Of a stretch of 5,756 nucleotides of DNA, positions 1-5,756 are shown piece after piece. Numbering within the stretch: position 1 is the stretch's first letter; every line of letters starts with the position of its first letter. Source of the stretch: Hyphomicrobiales bacterium (GTDB taxonomy: Bacteria; Pseudomonadota; Alphaproteobacteria; Rhizobiales; Xanthobacteraceae); contig JAPLPC010000383.1 in the NCBI GenBank assembly GCA_026400425.1, positions 1,731 through 7,486 on the forward strand, written 5' to 3'. Below the pieces are notes generated by a model. It worked only from the letters and a program-made list of their open reading frames with translations, was not told the DNA's origin and made no database searches. The position numbers were made by a program, and so were the translations under genes.

Positions 1-2850
1 GACTCGCTGCCGACCGGCATCGAGACGGCCATGGGGCCGGTCTCGACGGGGCTCGGCGAGATCTACATGTACACGGTCGAGGCGAAGGAGGGCGCGAAGA
101 ACGCGGAGGGCAAGGCCTACACGCCGAGCGACCTGCGGACCGTGCAGGATTGGATCATCAAGCCGCAGCTTCGCAACGTGCAGGGCGTGAACGAGGTGAA
201 CACCATCGGCGGCTTCGAGAAGCAGTTCCACGTGCTTCCGGATCCGGCCAAGCTCATGGCTTACCGCCTCAGCTTCCGCGACGTCATGACCTCGCTGGCG
301 AACAACAACGCCAACGTCGGTGCCGGCTACATCGAGAAGAACGGCGAGCAGTATCTGGTGCGCACGCCCGGACAGGTCGCGAACTCCGAAGAGATCAGCC
401 AGATCGTGATCGGCTCGCGGAACGGCGTCCCGGTGCGGATTCTGGATGTCGCGGAGGTCAAGGAAGGGACCGATCTGCGAACGGGTGCCGCCACCGTGGA
501 CGGCAAGGAGGTCGTGCTCGGTACCGCGATGTTGCTTATCGGGGAGAACGGACGGACCGTGGCGCAGCGTGTCGCCCAGAAGCTGGAGCAGATCCAGAAA
601 TCGCTTCCGGAGGGCATCTCGCTGCGCGCGATCTACGACCGTACGCACCTGATCGACGCGACCATCGCGACTGTCGAGAAGAACCTCGTCGAAGGCGCCG
701 TACTCGTCATCGTGATCCTGTTCCTCATTCTCGGAAACTTCAAGGCGGCGTTCGCGACGGCGCTCGTCATCCCGCTTTCCATGCTCTTCACGATCACGGG
801 CATGTACGAAAACAAGGTCAGCGCCAATCTGATGAGTCTGGGCGCCATCGACTTCGGCATCATCATCGACGGCGCGGTCATCATCGTCGAGAACTGCCTG
901 CGGCTGCTCGCTCATGAGCAGGCGAAGCAGGGACGACTGCTGACCCGCGACGAACGCTTCGCCACCATCATCGAAGGATCTCGGGAGGTCATCAAACCGA
1001 GCCTCTTCGGTACCCTGATCATCGCCGTCGTCTACCTACCGGTCCTCACCCTGACGGGCGTCGAAGGCAAGATGTTCACGCCTATGGCGCTGACGGTGCT
1101 GATCGCGCTTCTCGGTGCCAGCATCCTGTCCATGACCTTCGTTCCCGCGGCCGTCGCATTGTTCGTGACCGGACGGGTCTCCGAGAAGGAGAACTGGTTC
1201 ATGCGGCTGGCACATCGTTCCTACGTGCCGATGCTGGATCTGGCGATCCGTTTCCGCAGCATGATCGCCGTCGCGGCGGTCGCGCTGGTGGTCGTCAGCG
1301 GATGGACCGCATCCAAGAGCATCCCCGGGACGAGTCTTACCCAATCCGTCGAGATGCAGAAGGCGCTCGAAGAGCGTCTGCACAAGATCCCGGAGGTGAA
1401 GGAAGCCTTCGCGCGCACCGGCACCGCCGAAGTGGCAACGGATCCGATGCCGCCCTCCATCTCGGACGGCTACGTCATGCTGAAGCCGCGCGACCAGTGG
1501 CCGGATCCCAAGAAGCCGAAGCTGGAAGTGATGAAGGCGATCGAGAAGGCCTCGGAGGAAGTCGCGGGCAGCCTCTACGAGCTGTCGCAGCCCATCCAGC
1601 TCCGCTTCAACGAGCTCATCTCGGGCGTGCGCAGCGACGTCGGCGTCAAGATCTTCGGAGACGACCTCGAAGTGCTGGCCCAGATCGCCGGGCAGGTGCA
1701 GACCGCCCTGCAGGGTATCCAGGGCGCCGCGGACGTGAAGACCGAACAGGTATCGGGCTTGCCCGTGCTGACCGTCAAGCTCGACCGAAAGGCGCTGGCG
1801 CGCTTCGGCATCAGCGTGTCGGACGTCCAGAACCTGGTCGAGATCGCCGTGGGCGGCAAGACCGCAGGCCTGGTGTTCGAGGGCGACCGACGCTTCGACC
1901 TCGTCGTGCGTCTTCCGGACGAGCTCCGGACGGACGTCGAGGCGATCAAGGCGCTGCCGATCCCGCTGCCTCCCGTCGAAGGCCAGCCTAACCAGAACAA
2001 GGCCACGCCGGCCGTGTTCGGCACGTCGCCTCTGTCTCAGATGCGCTACGCGCCGTTGGCTGAACTTGCCGAGATCTCGGTCTCGCCCGGACCGAACCAG
2101 ATCAGCCGCGAGGACGGCAAGCGCCGCATCGTGGTCTCGGCCAACGTACGCGGCCGTGACCTCGGCTCGTTCGTCGGCGATGCGCAACAGCAGGTCGCTC
2201 AGAAGGTCAAGCTGCCTGCGGGCTACTGGATCGGGTGGGGCGGTCAGTTCGAGCAGCTCGTCTCGGCCACCCAGCGTCTGACGATCGTCGTTCCGATCGC
2301 GCTGCTGCTGATCTTCCTCCTGCTGTTCATCAGCCTCGGGTCCGCAGCGGATGCGCTGCTGGTGTTCAGCGGCGTGCCGCTGGCGCTGACCGGCGGAATC
2401 TTCGCGCTGTTCGTGCGGGACATCCCGCTTTCGATCAGCGCCGGCATCGGGTTCATCGCGCTTTCCGGTGTCGCCGTGCTGAACGGTCTTGTGATCATCA
2501 CCTTCATCGAACGGCTCCGGCTCGAAGGAAAGAACATCGCCGATGCCGTGCGCGAGGGCGCACTTACCCGTCTGCGACCCGTCCTGATGACGGCGCTGGT
2601 GGCCTCTCTCGGCTTCGTGCCGATGGCCATCGCGACCGGCGCCGGCGCCGAGGTGCAGCGTCCGCTGGCAACGGTCGTCATCGGCGGCATCATCTCGTCG
2701 ACCATTCTCACGCTTCTCGTCCTTCCGGCGCTCTACATCCTGTTCCGCCGGGAATCCTCGCCTGCCCATGTGGAGGCGATGCCTGTCCACGCCACCAAAG
2801 GAGACCACCAGGTGTGGAAGTCGAGATGGTCGCTTCCGGAAAGACGCTGA
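1..2850 (+). CDS. czcA: CzcA-type heavy-metal RND efflux permease, 5'-truncated by window edge
   Basis: Inner-membrane permease of the tripartite CzcCBA type, using the proton gradient to export divalent cations (Zn, Co, Cd) through the envelope. The reading frame is open from base 1, and the first ATG at 31 is internal. TM4 carries the family signature DFGIIIDGAVIIVEN, with D, D and E at window codons 284, 290 and 297. Their spacing equals D402/D408/E415 of Cupriavidus CzcA, so about 118 residues, including TM1, are missing. Visible TM segments lie near codons 233-251, 253-271, 277-297, 333-352, 360-390, 419-438, 760-780, 785-805, 816-838, 858-880 and 890-916. FNELISGVR (536-544) and ISREDGKR (701-708) are typical CzcA blocks. 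Two oddities: TM7 runs almost directly into SIPGTSLTQ (440-448), with the usual FIP-LDEGD stretch absent, and the last 32 residues (918-949) look unlike a normal CzcA end. The metal specificity is inferred from the signature. Family assignment is secure; whether the pump works is not. Confidence 0.95.
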   Translation, partial: DSLPTGIETAMGPVSTGLGEIYMYTVEAKEGAKNAEGKAYTPSDLRTVQDWIIKPQLRNVQGVNEVNTIGGFEKQFHVLPDPAKLMAYRLSFRDVMTSLANNNANVGAGYIEKNGEQYLVRTPGQVANSEEISQIVIGSRNGVPVRILDVAEVKEGTDLRTGAATVDGKEVVLGTAMLLIGENGRTVAQRVAQKLEQIQKSLPEGISLRAIYDRTHLIDATIATVEKNLVEGAVLVIVILFLILGNFKAAFATALVIPLSMLFTITGMYENKVSANLMSLGAIDFGIIIDGAVIIVENCLRLLAHEQAKQGRLLTRDERFATIIEGSREVIKPSLFGTLIIAVVYLPVLTLTGVEGKMFTPMALTVLIALLGASILSMTFVPAAVALFVTGRVSEKENWFMRLAHRSYVPMLDLAIRFRSMIAVAAVALVVVSGWTASKSIPGTSLTQSVEMQKALEERLHKIPEVKEAFARTGTAEVATDPMPPSISDGYVMLKPRDQWPDPKKPKLEVMKAIEKASEEVAGSLYELSQPIQLRFNELISGVRSDVGVKIFGDDLEVLAQIAGQVQTALQGIQGAADVKTEQVSGLPVLTVKLDRKALARFGISVSDVQNLVEIAVGGKTAGLVFEGDRRFDLVVRLPDELRTDVEAIKALPIPLPPVEGQPNQNKATPAVFGTSPLSQMRYAPLAELAEISVSPGPNQISREDGKRRIVVSANVRGRDLGSFVGDAQQQVAQKVKLPAGYWIGWGGQFEQLVSATQRLTIVVPIALLLIFLLLFISLGSAADALLVFSGVPLALTGGIFALFVRDIPLSISAGIGFIALSGVAVLNGLVIITFIERLRLEGKNIADAVREGALTRLRPVLMTALVASLGFVPMAIATGAGAEVQRPLATVVIGGIISSTILTLLVLPALYILFRRESSPAHVEAMPVHATKGDHQVWKSRWSLPERR
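2797..2803 (+). promoter_or_regulatory. Possible ribosome binding site AAAGGAG for the GTG start at 2814
   Basis: AAAGGAG stands 10 nt before the GTG at 2814 and is the only Shine-Dalgarno-like stretch that could launch the short downstream frame by itself. The same bases encode the residues T-K-G of the czcA frame, in a stretch (HATKGDHQ) that itself resembles the start of a mature periplasmic metal-related protein. The match may therefore be a coding coincidence rather than a real initiation signal. Confidence 0.35.
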
Positions 2851-3071
2851 CGTTCAACGTGTTCGACGAGGCGAAGAAGCCCGTCTCGACGAGCGGCTTC
2901 TCCGGATCGGTCATGCTGACCTCCGGAAGCGATCGCGAGACGATTCCGCTCGTAGCCGCAGGCAACGCGCTCAAGGCGGAAGCCAAGGGCGAGATCGCCA
3001 AGGGTGCGTCCGTCGCAGTCACCCTGAAGACCGCTGCCGGCAAGTCCGGCCAGGCCAAGTTCAAGAACTGA
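2814..3071 (+). CDS. Small periplasmic-type domain protein, apparently N-terminally broken, next to czcA
   Basis: An 85-residue product if begun at GTG 2814; ATG 2826 is the alternative. It begins VEVEMVASGKTLTFNVFDE, is rich in Lys, Ala, Ser and Val with alternating beta-strand character, has no Cys or His, and ends QAKFKN. It resembles, from memory of the family, the C-terminal two thirds of small exported proteins encoded beside czc efflux genes. These usually read signal peptide, then a His/Gly stretch such as H-GG, then a VELVA-K-T beta domain. The signal peptide and His/Gly start are missing in this frame. The preceding czcA frame, however, ends with HATKGDHQ, which is what should come just before GVEVEMVA. 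Reading one base back at 2811 gives HATKGDHQ-GVEVEM without a break. It is thus likely a frameshifted or fused remnant, or a sequencing error splits it; a genuine short cytoplasmic protein is the less likely option. Role unknown, presumably metal-related by position. Confidence 0.55.
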   Translation: MEVEMVASGKTLTFNVFDEAKKPVSTSGFSGSVMLTSGSDRETIPLVAAGNALKAEAKGEIAKGASVAVTLKTAAGKSGQAKFKN

Positions 3072-3095
3072 CCGGACACGTCCGTCTCGCTGATC

Positions 3096-3120
3096 GAAGC
3101 GCCGCCGAGCGCGGCGCTTC
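3096..3120 (+). terminator. Perfect 10-bp hairpin between the czcA block and opgC, possible terminator
   Basis: GAAGCGCCGC (3096-3105) and GCGGCGCTTC (3111-3120) are exact reverse complements around the 5-nt loop CGAGC. It starts 24 nt after the stop of the short domain gene and ends 3 nt before the first ATG of opgC. Stem strength and position fit an intrinsic terminator, but the bases after it (TGAATGG) contain no T-run. It could instead be an attenuating or processing hairpin that also affects access to the opgC start. Confidence 0.5.
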
Positions 3121-3123
3121 TGA

Positions 3124-4263
3124 ATGGAAAAGATGACAGAAGCAACGAACGACAAGGGTCCAGGGAGGGATTTGCGACTCGATCTCTTCCGAGGACTCGC
3201 GAATTGGGCGATCTTCCTGGATCACGTGCCCAACAACCTGGTCGCATGGAGCACCGCGCGTAACTACGGTTTCAGTGACGCAGCGGAATTGTTCGTGTTC
3301 GTTTCCGGTTTTACGGTCGCGTTCGTCTACGCGCGTACGATGCGGACGGTGGGCTTTTTCAAGGCCGCGGTCGGCGTCCTCGGTCGCGTCTGGCAGATCT
3401 ACGTCGCCTACATACTCTTGTTCGTCTTCTACGTCGTGGCCATCGGTTACGTGGCGCAGCGCTACGGGCATGCGCACCTGCTCGACGAGTTCAACATTCG
3501 CCTCCTCATCGCGGACCCCGTCGAATTCATCAAGCACGGTCTGCTACTCGAATATCGCCCGCTGAATCTCGACGTGCTGCCGCTCTACATCGTGCTGATG
3601 GCACCGTTCCCGCCGGTGCTCTGGCTCCTCACCAAGGCGCCGAACGTCGCGCTCGCGACGTCCTTTGCTCTGTACCTTGCCGCTCGGCAGATGGGATGGA
3701 ATCTGGCGGGGTATCCGTCAGGTACCTGGTACTTCAACCCGCTCGCGTGGCAACTCCTGTTCGTGATCGGCGCGTGGACGGCGGTCATCGACCGCGCGAC
3801 GCTGCATAAGGCGTTGCGCTCCGGGTTCGTCATGCCGATCTGCATCGCCATCCTGGTGTTCTCTGCCGTCGTCACGGTGGCGGCACACACCGGCAACGAG
3901 GCGATGCTGCCCGACGCCGTGCGCTCGTTCTTCATTCCGAACGATAAGACCAATCTAGCGCCTTACCGCATCATCCATTTCCTGGCACTGGCCATCGTCG
4001 TTTCTCGCCTGATCTCGAGGGAAGCGCCCGCGCTGAAGTGGCCGGTGTGGCGGCCGATCATCGTGTGCGGCCAGCAGTCGCTCGAAGTCTTCTGCGCCGG
4101 CGTGTTCCTCGCGTTCGTCGCGTACTTCGCCATCGATCTAGTGTCCGAGGCGTTCTGGTTCCAGCTGCTCGTCAGCCTCGCCGGAATCGGCACGATGATC
4201 GGCGTCGCATATGTCCGGAAATGGGCGAAGGCCGGCAGGGCCAAGCCGGCGAAGGCGGGGTGA
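3124..4263 (+). CDS. opgC: OpgC-family integral membrane acyltransferase (osmoregulated periplasmic glucan succinylation)
   Basis: A 379-residue polytopic inner-membrane protein of the OpgC group, related to acyltransferase-3 enzymes. Known members transfer succinyl groups onto osmoregulated periplasmic glucans, giving them negative charge. The N-terminal signature is clear: RLDLFRG (18-24) followed by FLDHVPNN (31-38), which holds the conserved Arg, Asp and His of this enzyme type, then RNYGFSDAAELFVFVSGF (46-63). About ten hydrophobic segments follow, roughly at 22-38, 52-72, 86-110, 148-170, 174-188, 206-222, 234-254, 281-297, 311-337 and 345-363, ending in a Lys/Ala-rich cytoplasmic tail. 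Length is normal for the family. Start: ATG 3124 has no clear Shine-Dalgarno and lies beside the hairpin; ATG 3133 (residue 4) has GGAA 3 nt upstream and is a fair alternative. TTG 3172 has GGAGG just before it but would remove the usual leader. The next gene begins 5 nt after the stop. The exact acyl group and glucan are inferred. Confidence 0.9.
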   Translation: MEKMTEATNDKGPGRDLRLDLFRGLANWAIFLDHVPNNLVAWSTARNYGFSDAAELFVFVSGFTVAFVYARTMRTVGFFKAAVGVLGRVWQIYVAYILLFVFYVVAIGYVAQRYGHAHLLDEFNIRLLIADPVEFIKHGLLLEYRPLNLDVLPLYIVLMAPFPPVLWLLTKAPNVALATSFALYLAARQMGWNLAGYPSGTWYFNPLAWQLLFVIGAWTAVIDRATLHKALRSGFVMPICIAILVFSAVVTVAAHTGNEAMLPDAVRSFFIPNDKTNLAPYRIIHFLALAIVVSRLISREAPALKWPVWRPIIVCGQQSLEVFCAGVFLAFVAYFAIDLVSEAFWFQLLVSLAGIGTMIGVAYVRKWAKAGRAKPAKAG

Positions 4264-4268
4264 GAACG

Positions 4269-4742
4269 ATGCGCGCGATGGCACTCGTTGTGTTGACCTT
4301 GCTTCTTCCTTCGGAAGGCGCCACGGCGCGCGCCGGCTTCGCCGACGAGCCGCCCCGCGCTTCGTATCACATCGACAATCTTCCGACGGAGCTTCGCAGG
4401 CTCGTCCAGAGCCGAGCCGTCGCATGCGGCAACCAACCATCCGCGCAGCATCTCTTCACGGTGTCGATCGAAGGGGATGGCCGGGAGTTCGTGTCGTTTC
4501 ACTACGACAAGCTCACCTGCACGAACCGCTCGGCGGTCTGCCGCTCGGGTGGGTGCCTGCATGAGGTTTTTGTACGCAGCGGAAACGGATGGTCGCCCGT
4601 CTTCCAGACCTACGCGGACGAGACGACCCTTAGCAACGATGGCGACCGCATCTGCCTCGATGTCCGGAAGGGTTGGACGACGGAAGTCTATTCCTGGGCG
4701 CGTAACCGGTTTTCGCCGGTGATCGATTGCAGGAGACGATGA
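4269..4742 (+). CDS. Secreted six-cysteine protein of unknown function
   Basis: Not recognised as a named family. The 157-residue product starts with a short signal peptide: MRAM, a hydrophobic core ALVVLTLLL (5-13), and small residues allowing cleavage after ARA (22) or GFA (25), so it should act in the periplasm or outside the cell. The mature part has six Cys at 53, 84, 91, 96, 129 and 154, an even number consistent with three disulfides; 91 and 96 form a C-RSGG-C loop. The middle and end alternate aromatic and charged residues (GREFVSFHYD, GNGWSPVFQTY, EVYSWARNRFSP), suggesting a small beta-rich domain. Start: ATG 4269 follows GGGGTGAG 4 nt upstream. GTG 4260, overlapping the opgC stop, would add VRT and is also possible. 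The stop overlaps the next ATG by one base, so translation is probably coupled. Coding is supported by the signal peptide and tight packing; function unknown. Confidence 0.75.
   Translation: MRAMALVVLTLLLPSEGATARAGFADEPPRASYHIDNLPTELRRLVQSRAVACGNQPSAQHLFTVSIEGDGREFVSFHYDKLTCTNRSAVCRSGGCLHEVFVRSGNGWSPVFQTYADETTLSNDGDRICLDVRKGWTTEVYSWARNRFSPVIDCRRR
4731..4735 (+). promoter_or_regulatory. Ribosome binding site AGGAG that fixes the start at 4742
   Basis: AGGAG ends 6 nt before ATG 4742, the best spacing available. It stands only 3 nt before ATG 4739 and lies downstream of the more upstream TTG 4727. It therefore favours 4742, which makes a TGATG stop/start overlap with the preceding gene. Confidence 0.75.
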
Positions 4743-5581
4743 TGGAACACTCGCTCATAGGCCATCTGCATTTCGGCGGCGCCAATATCAGCCATCGCAA
4801 GAAGTACAGGCTGTTCTTCATCGTGGCGTCGGTGGTGCTCGTCCTGAGCGCGATCAAGATCGCGATCCACTATTTCGGATTCGAACTGCTCGACCTCAAC
4901 CGACTCGTCACAAGCGGCATCGCGGGCGCGATCTTCATCATCGGCTTCATGCTTTCCAGCATCCTCGCCGACTACAAGGAGGCCGAACGGATACCCGCCG
5001 CGATCCGGACCGAGATCGAGGGGATCGACGGTGACCTGGAAATGTTCGCGGAGGAGGAAACGACGTTCGACCTCGCGAAGCATCGGAACATCATGATCGC
5101 GCTGCTCCGGAAACTGAGGACCGGTCTCGGACATGCGAAGGATCACAAGGACATTACGCCGGCTTTGGACGAGCTCGCGAAGCTGACGCCTATCCTCGGT
5201 CGGCTCGAAGGCCTCGGAATGGCTTCGAACTTCGTCGTCAGGCTCCGCAACTCGCAGGACCGGCTCCGCAGTTCGCTGCTCCGGATCTACACGATCCAGC
5301 GCGTGGAGTTCGTGCCTTCGGTGCGCGTGCTGGTTCAGACGCTGGTCTCGTCGATCATCATCCTCCTGATGCTCTTGAAGACCGAAGGAGATCCCGCGTC
5401 CGCGATCCTGTTCGGATTCATGGCCTACATGTTCGTCTACGTCCTGTACCTCATCAGGTTGCTCGAGCAACCCTTCGCGAAGGGACACGGATCGGTCGAT
5501 GACGTCAGCCTGTTCCTGTTGGACGAGCTGGAAGAGAAACTGCGTGCCTCGCTGAGTGCGCCGGAAGCAAAGGAAATCTGA
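4742..5581 (+). CDS. Four-TM membrane protein of unknown function with a large soluble loop
   Basis: 279 residues from ATG 4742. There is a TM pair near 23-42 and 56-76, a long hydrophilic mostly helical stretch (77-195), a second TM pair near 196-213 and 219-239, and a charged tail (240-279). The Arg/Lys-rich stretch before TM1 (HRKKYR, 18-23) suggests a cytoplasmic N-terminus. With four TMs, the ~120-residue loop and the tail would then also be cytoplasmic. The loop contains EIEGIDGDLEMFAEEE (91-106) and RNSQDRLRSSLLRIYTIQR (169-187), consistent with helices. The overall plan (two TM pairs around a central cytoplasmic helical part, with LIRLLEQPF after TM4) recalls bestrophin-like DUF4239 proteins, but this is a weak resemblance from memory, not an assignment. 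The gene overlaps the upstream cysteine-protein gene by one base and is followed after 1 nt by the CDF gene, so all three are likely translated together. A role in ion or metal handling is only suggested by position. Confidence 0.85.
   Translation: MEHSLIGHLHFGGANISHRKKYRLFFIVASVVLVLSAIKIAIHYFGFELLDLNRLVTSGIAGAIFIIGFMLSSILADYKEAERIPAAIRTEIEGIDGDLEMFAEEETTFDLAKHRNIMIALLRKLRTGLGHAKDHKDITPALDELAKLTPILGRLEGLGMASNFVVRLRNSQDRLRSSLLRIYTIQRVEFVPSVRVLVQTLVSSIIILLMLLKTEGDPASAILFGFMAYMFVYVLYLIRLLEQPFAKGHGSVDDVSLFLLDELEEKLRASLSAPEAKEI
5569..5574 (+). promoter_or_regulatory. Ribosome binding site AAAGGA for the CDF gene
   Basis: AAAGGA lies 8 nt before ATG 5583, inside the last codons of the preceding gene. 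This supports the start of the truncated CDF gene and its transcription from the same message. Confidence 0.7.
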
Positions 5582-5582
5582 T

Positions 5583-5756
5583 ATGCACGGTGGCGGTTCA
5601 CACGGAACGGCGGCGGCGAAACATTCGAAGAGGCTCGCGATCGCGCTGGCGATGACGGCGACCTACATGGTCGCCGAGATCATCGGCGGCTTGATAACCG
5701 GCAGCCTCGCGCTGCTCGCGGACGCGGCGCACATGGCGACCGACGTCGTAGGGCTC
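5583..5756 (+). CDS. czcD: CzcD-like cation diffusion facilitator (CDF) exporter, 3'-truncated by window edge
   Basis: Only the first 58 residues are present; the frame is open to the last base. CDF proteins are inner-membrane Zn2+(Co2+, Cd2+)/H+ antiporters that move metal from cytoplasm to periplasm. The short His-containing start MHGGGSHGTAAAKH (1-14) matches the metal-binding N-terminal tails of CzcD/ZitB-type proteins. TM1 is near 18-38, followed by ITGSLALLADAAHMATDVV (38-56). The H50-x3-D54 pair in TM2 is half of the four-residue transport site; His in this place is typical of zinc-type members, whereas Fe/Mn-type members have Asp. The same region in Cupriavidus CzcD reads very similarly (DAAHMLTD). 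ATG 5583 begins one base after the stop of the four-TM protein and has AAAGGA at 8 nt. CDF membership is firm. The symbol czcD is by resemblance; zitB or another CDF name is possible, and metal specificity is inferred from one motif. Confidence 0.9.
   Translation, partial: MHGGGSHGTAAAKHSKRLAIALAMTATYMVAEIIGGLITGSLALLADAAHMATDVVGL

Noticed and set aside
1036..2808. Long open frame on the minus strand (590 codons) opposite czcA
   Set aside because: Its product is extremely rich in Arg, Asp, His, Gln and Glu with no domain pattern, as expected for the antisense shadow of a high-GC gene. The plus strand here encodes clear CzcA TM segments and motifs.
2790..2812. Programmed -1 ribosomal frameshift site at the end of czcA
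   Set aside because: No X-XXY-YYZ heptamer such as A-AAA-AAG is present in frame; the ACC-AAA-GGA codons do not allow good re-pairing. Mutation or sequencing error explains the frame break more simply.
2235..2813. Frame-3 open stretch upstream of the short domain, as an extended N-terminus
   Set aside because: It is an Arg/Ala/His-rich shadow of the czcA TM8-TM12 coding region, with no signal peptide or membrane segment of its own.
4727..4741. TTG 4727 or ATG 4739 as the start of the four-TM protein
   Set aside because: AGGAG at 4731-4735 is downstream of TTG 4727 and only 3 nt from ATG 4739. ATG 4742 has a 6-nt spacing and a natural TGATG overlap.
4688..5488. Minus-strand open frame of 266 codons opposite the four-TM gene
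   Set aside because: Its composition is of the same Asp/Glu/Arg/His-rich shadow type, while the plus-strand frame has well-formed TM segments, a good ribosome site and overlaps its neighbours in operon fashion.
1..5756. tRNA, rRNA, CRISPR array, insertion sequence or long direct repeats
   Set aside because: I scanned by eye for cloverleaf ends, regularly spaced repeats, transposase motifs and terminal inverted repeats and saw none. Coding genes fill nearly all of the window, with the largest gap about 52 nt.

Overview
The window looks like an operon-type stretch of a high-GC proteobacterial genome. An alphaproteobacterium of the Rhizobiales (Methylobacterium/Bradyrhizobium-like) is the best guess, from the high G/C in third codon positions, the form of the OpgC protein and the tight head-to-tail packing. 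All genes recognised are on the + strand. Heavy-metal export genes stand at both ends: an RND pump of the CzcA type that enters from the left, and a CzcD/CDF exporter that runs off the right edge.

Layout: (1) 1-2850, CzcA-type efflux permease lacking about 118 N-terminal residues because of the window edge. It keeps the metal/proton-relay signature of TM4. It seems to carry an internal in-frame loss of about 20 conserved residues just after TM7, near base 1318, and an atypical C-terminal tail. (2) 2814-3071, an 85-residue domain resembling the mature part of small periplasmic proteins often found beside czc genes. It has no signal peptide here and sits one base out of frame with the end of czcA; one extra G near base 2811 would join the two. 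(3) 3096-3120, a perfect 10-bp hairpin. (4) 3124-4263, OpgC-family integral membrane acyltransferase. (5) 4269-4742, a secreted six-cysteine protein of unknown function. (6) 4742-5581, a four-TM membrane protein of unknown function. (7) 5583-5756, start of a CDF cation exporter.

From OpgC onward the genes are joined by very short gaps or a one-base overlap (5 nt, -1 nt, +1 nt), so opgC, the cysteine protein, the four-TM protein and the CDF gene are probably one transcript. The hairpin separates this group from the czcA block. The simplest reading is an envelope and metal-tolerance cluster: CzcA drives periplasmic/cytoplasmic metal out across the envelope, the CDF protein moves cytoplasmic metal to the periplasm, and OpgC would add acyl groups to periplasmic glucans. 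A link between the glucan gene and the metal genes rests on position only. No RNA gene, mobile element, CRISPR array or long non-coding stretch was seen. The most notable signals are the two apparent lesions in the czcA region and the unexplained pair of novel genes between opgC and the CDF gene.
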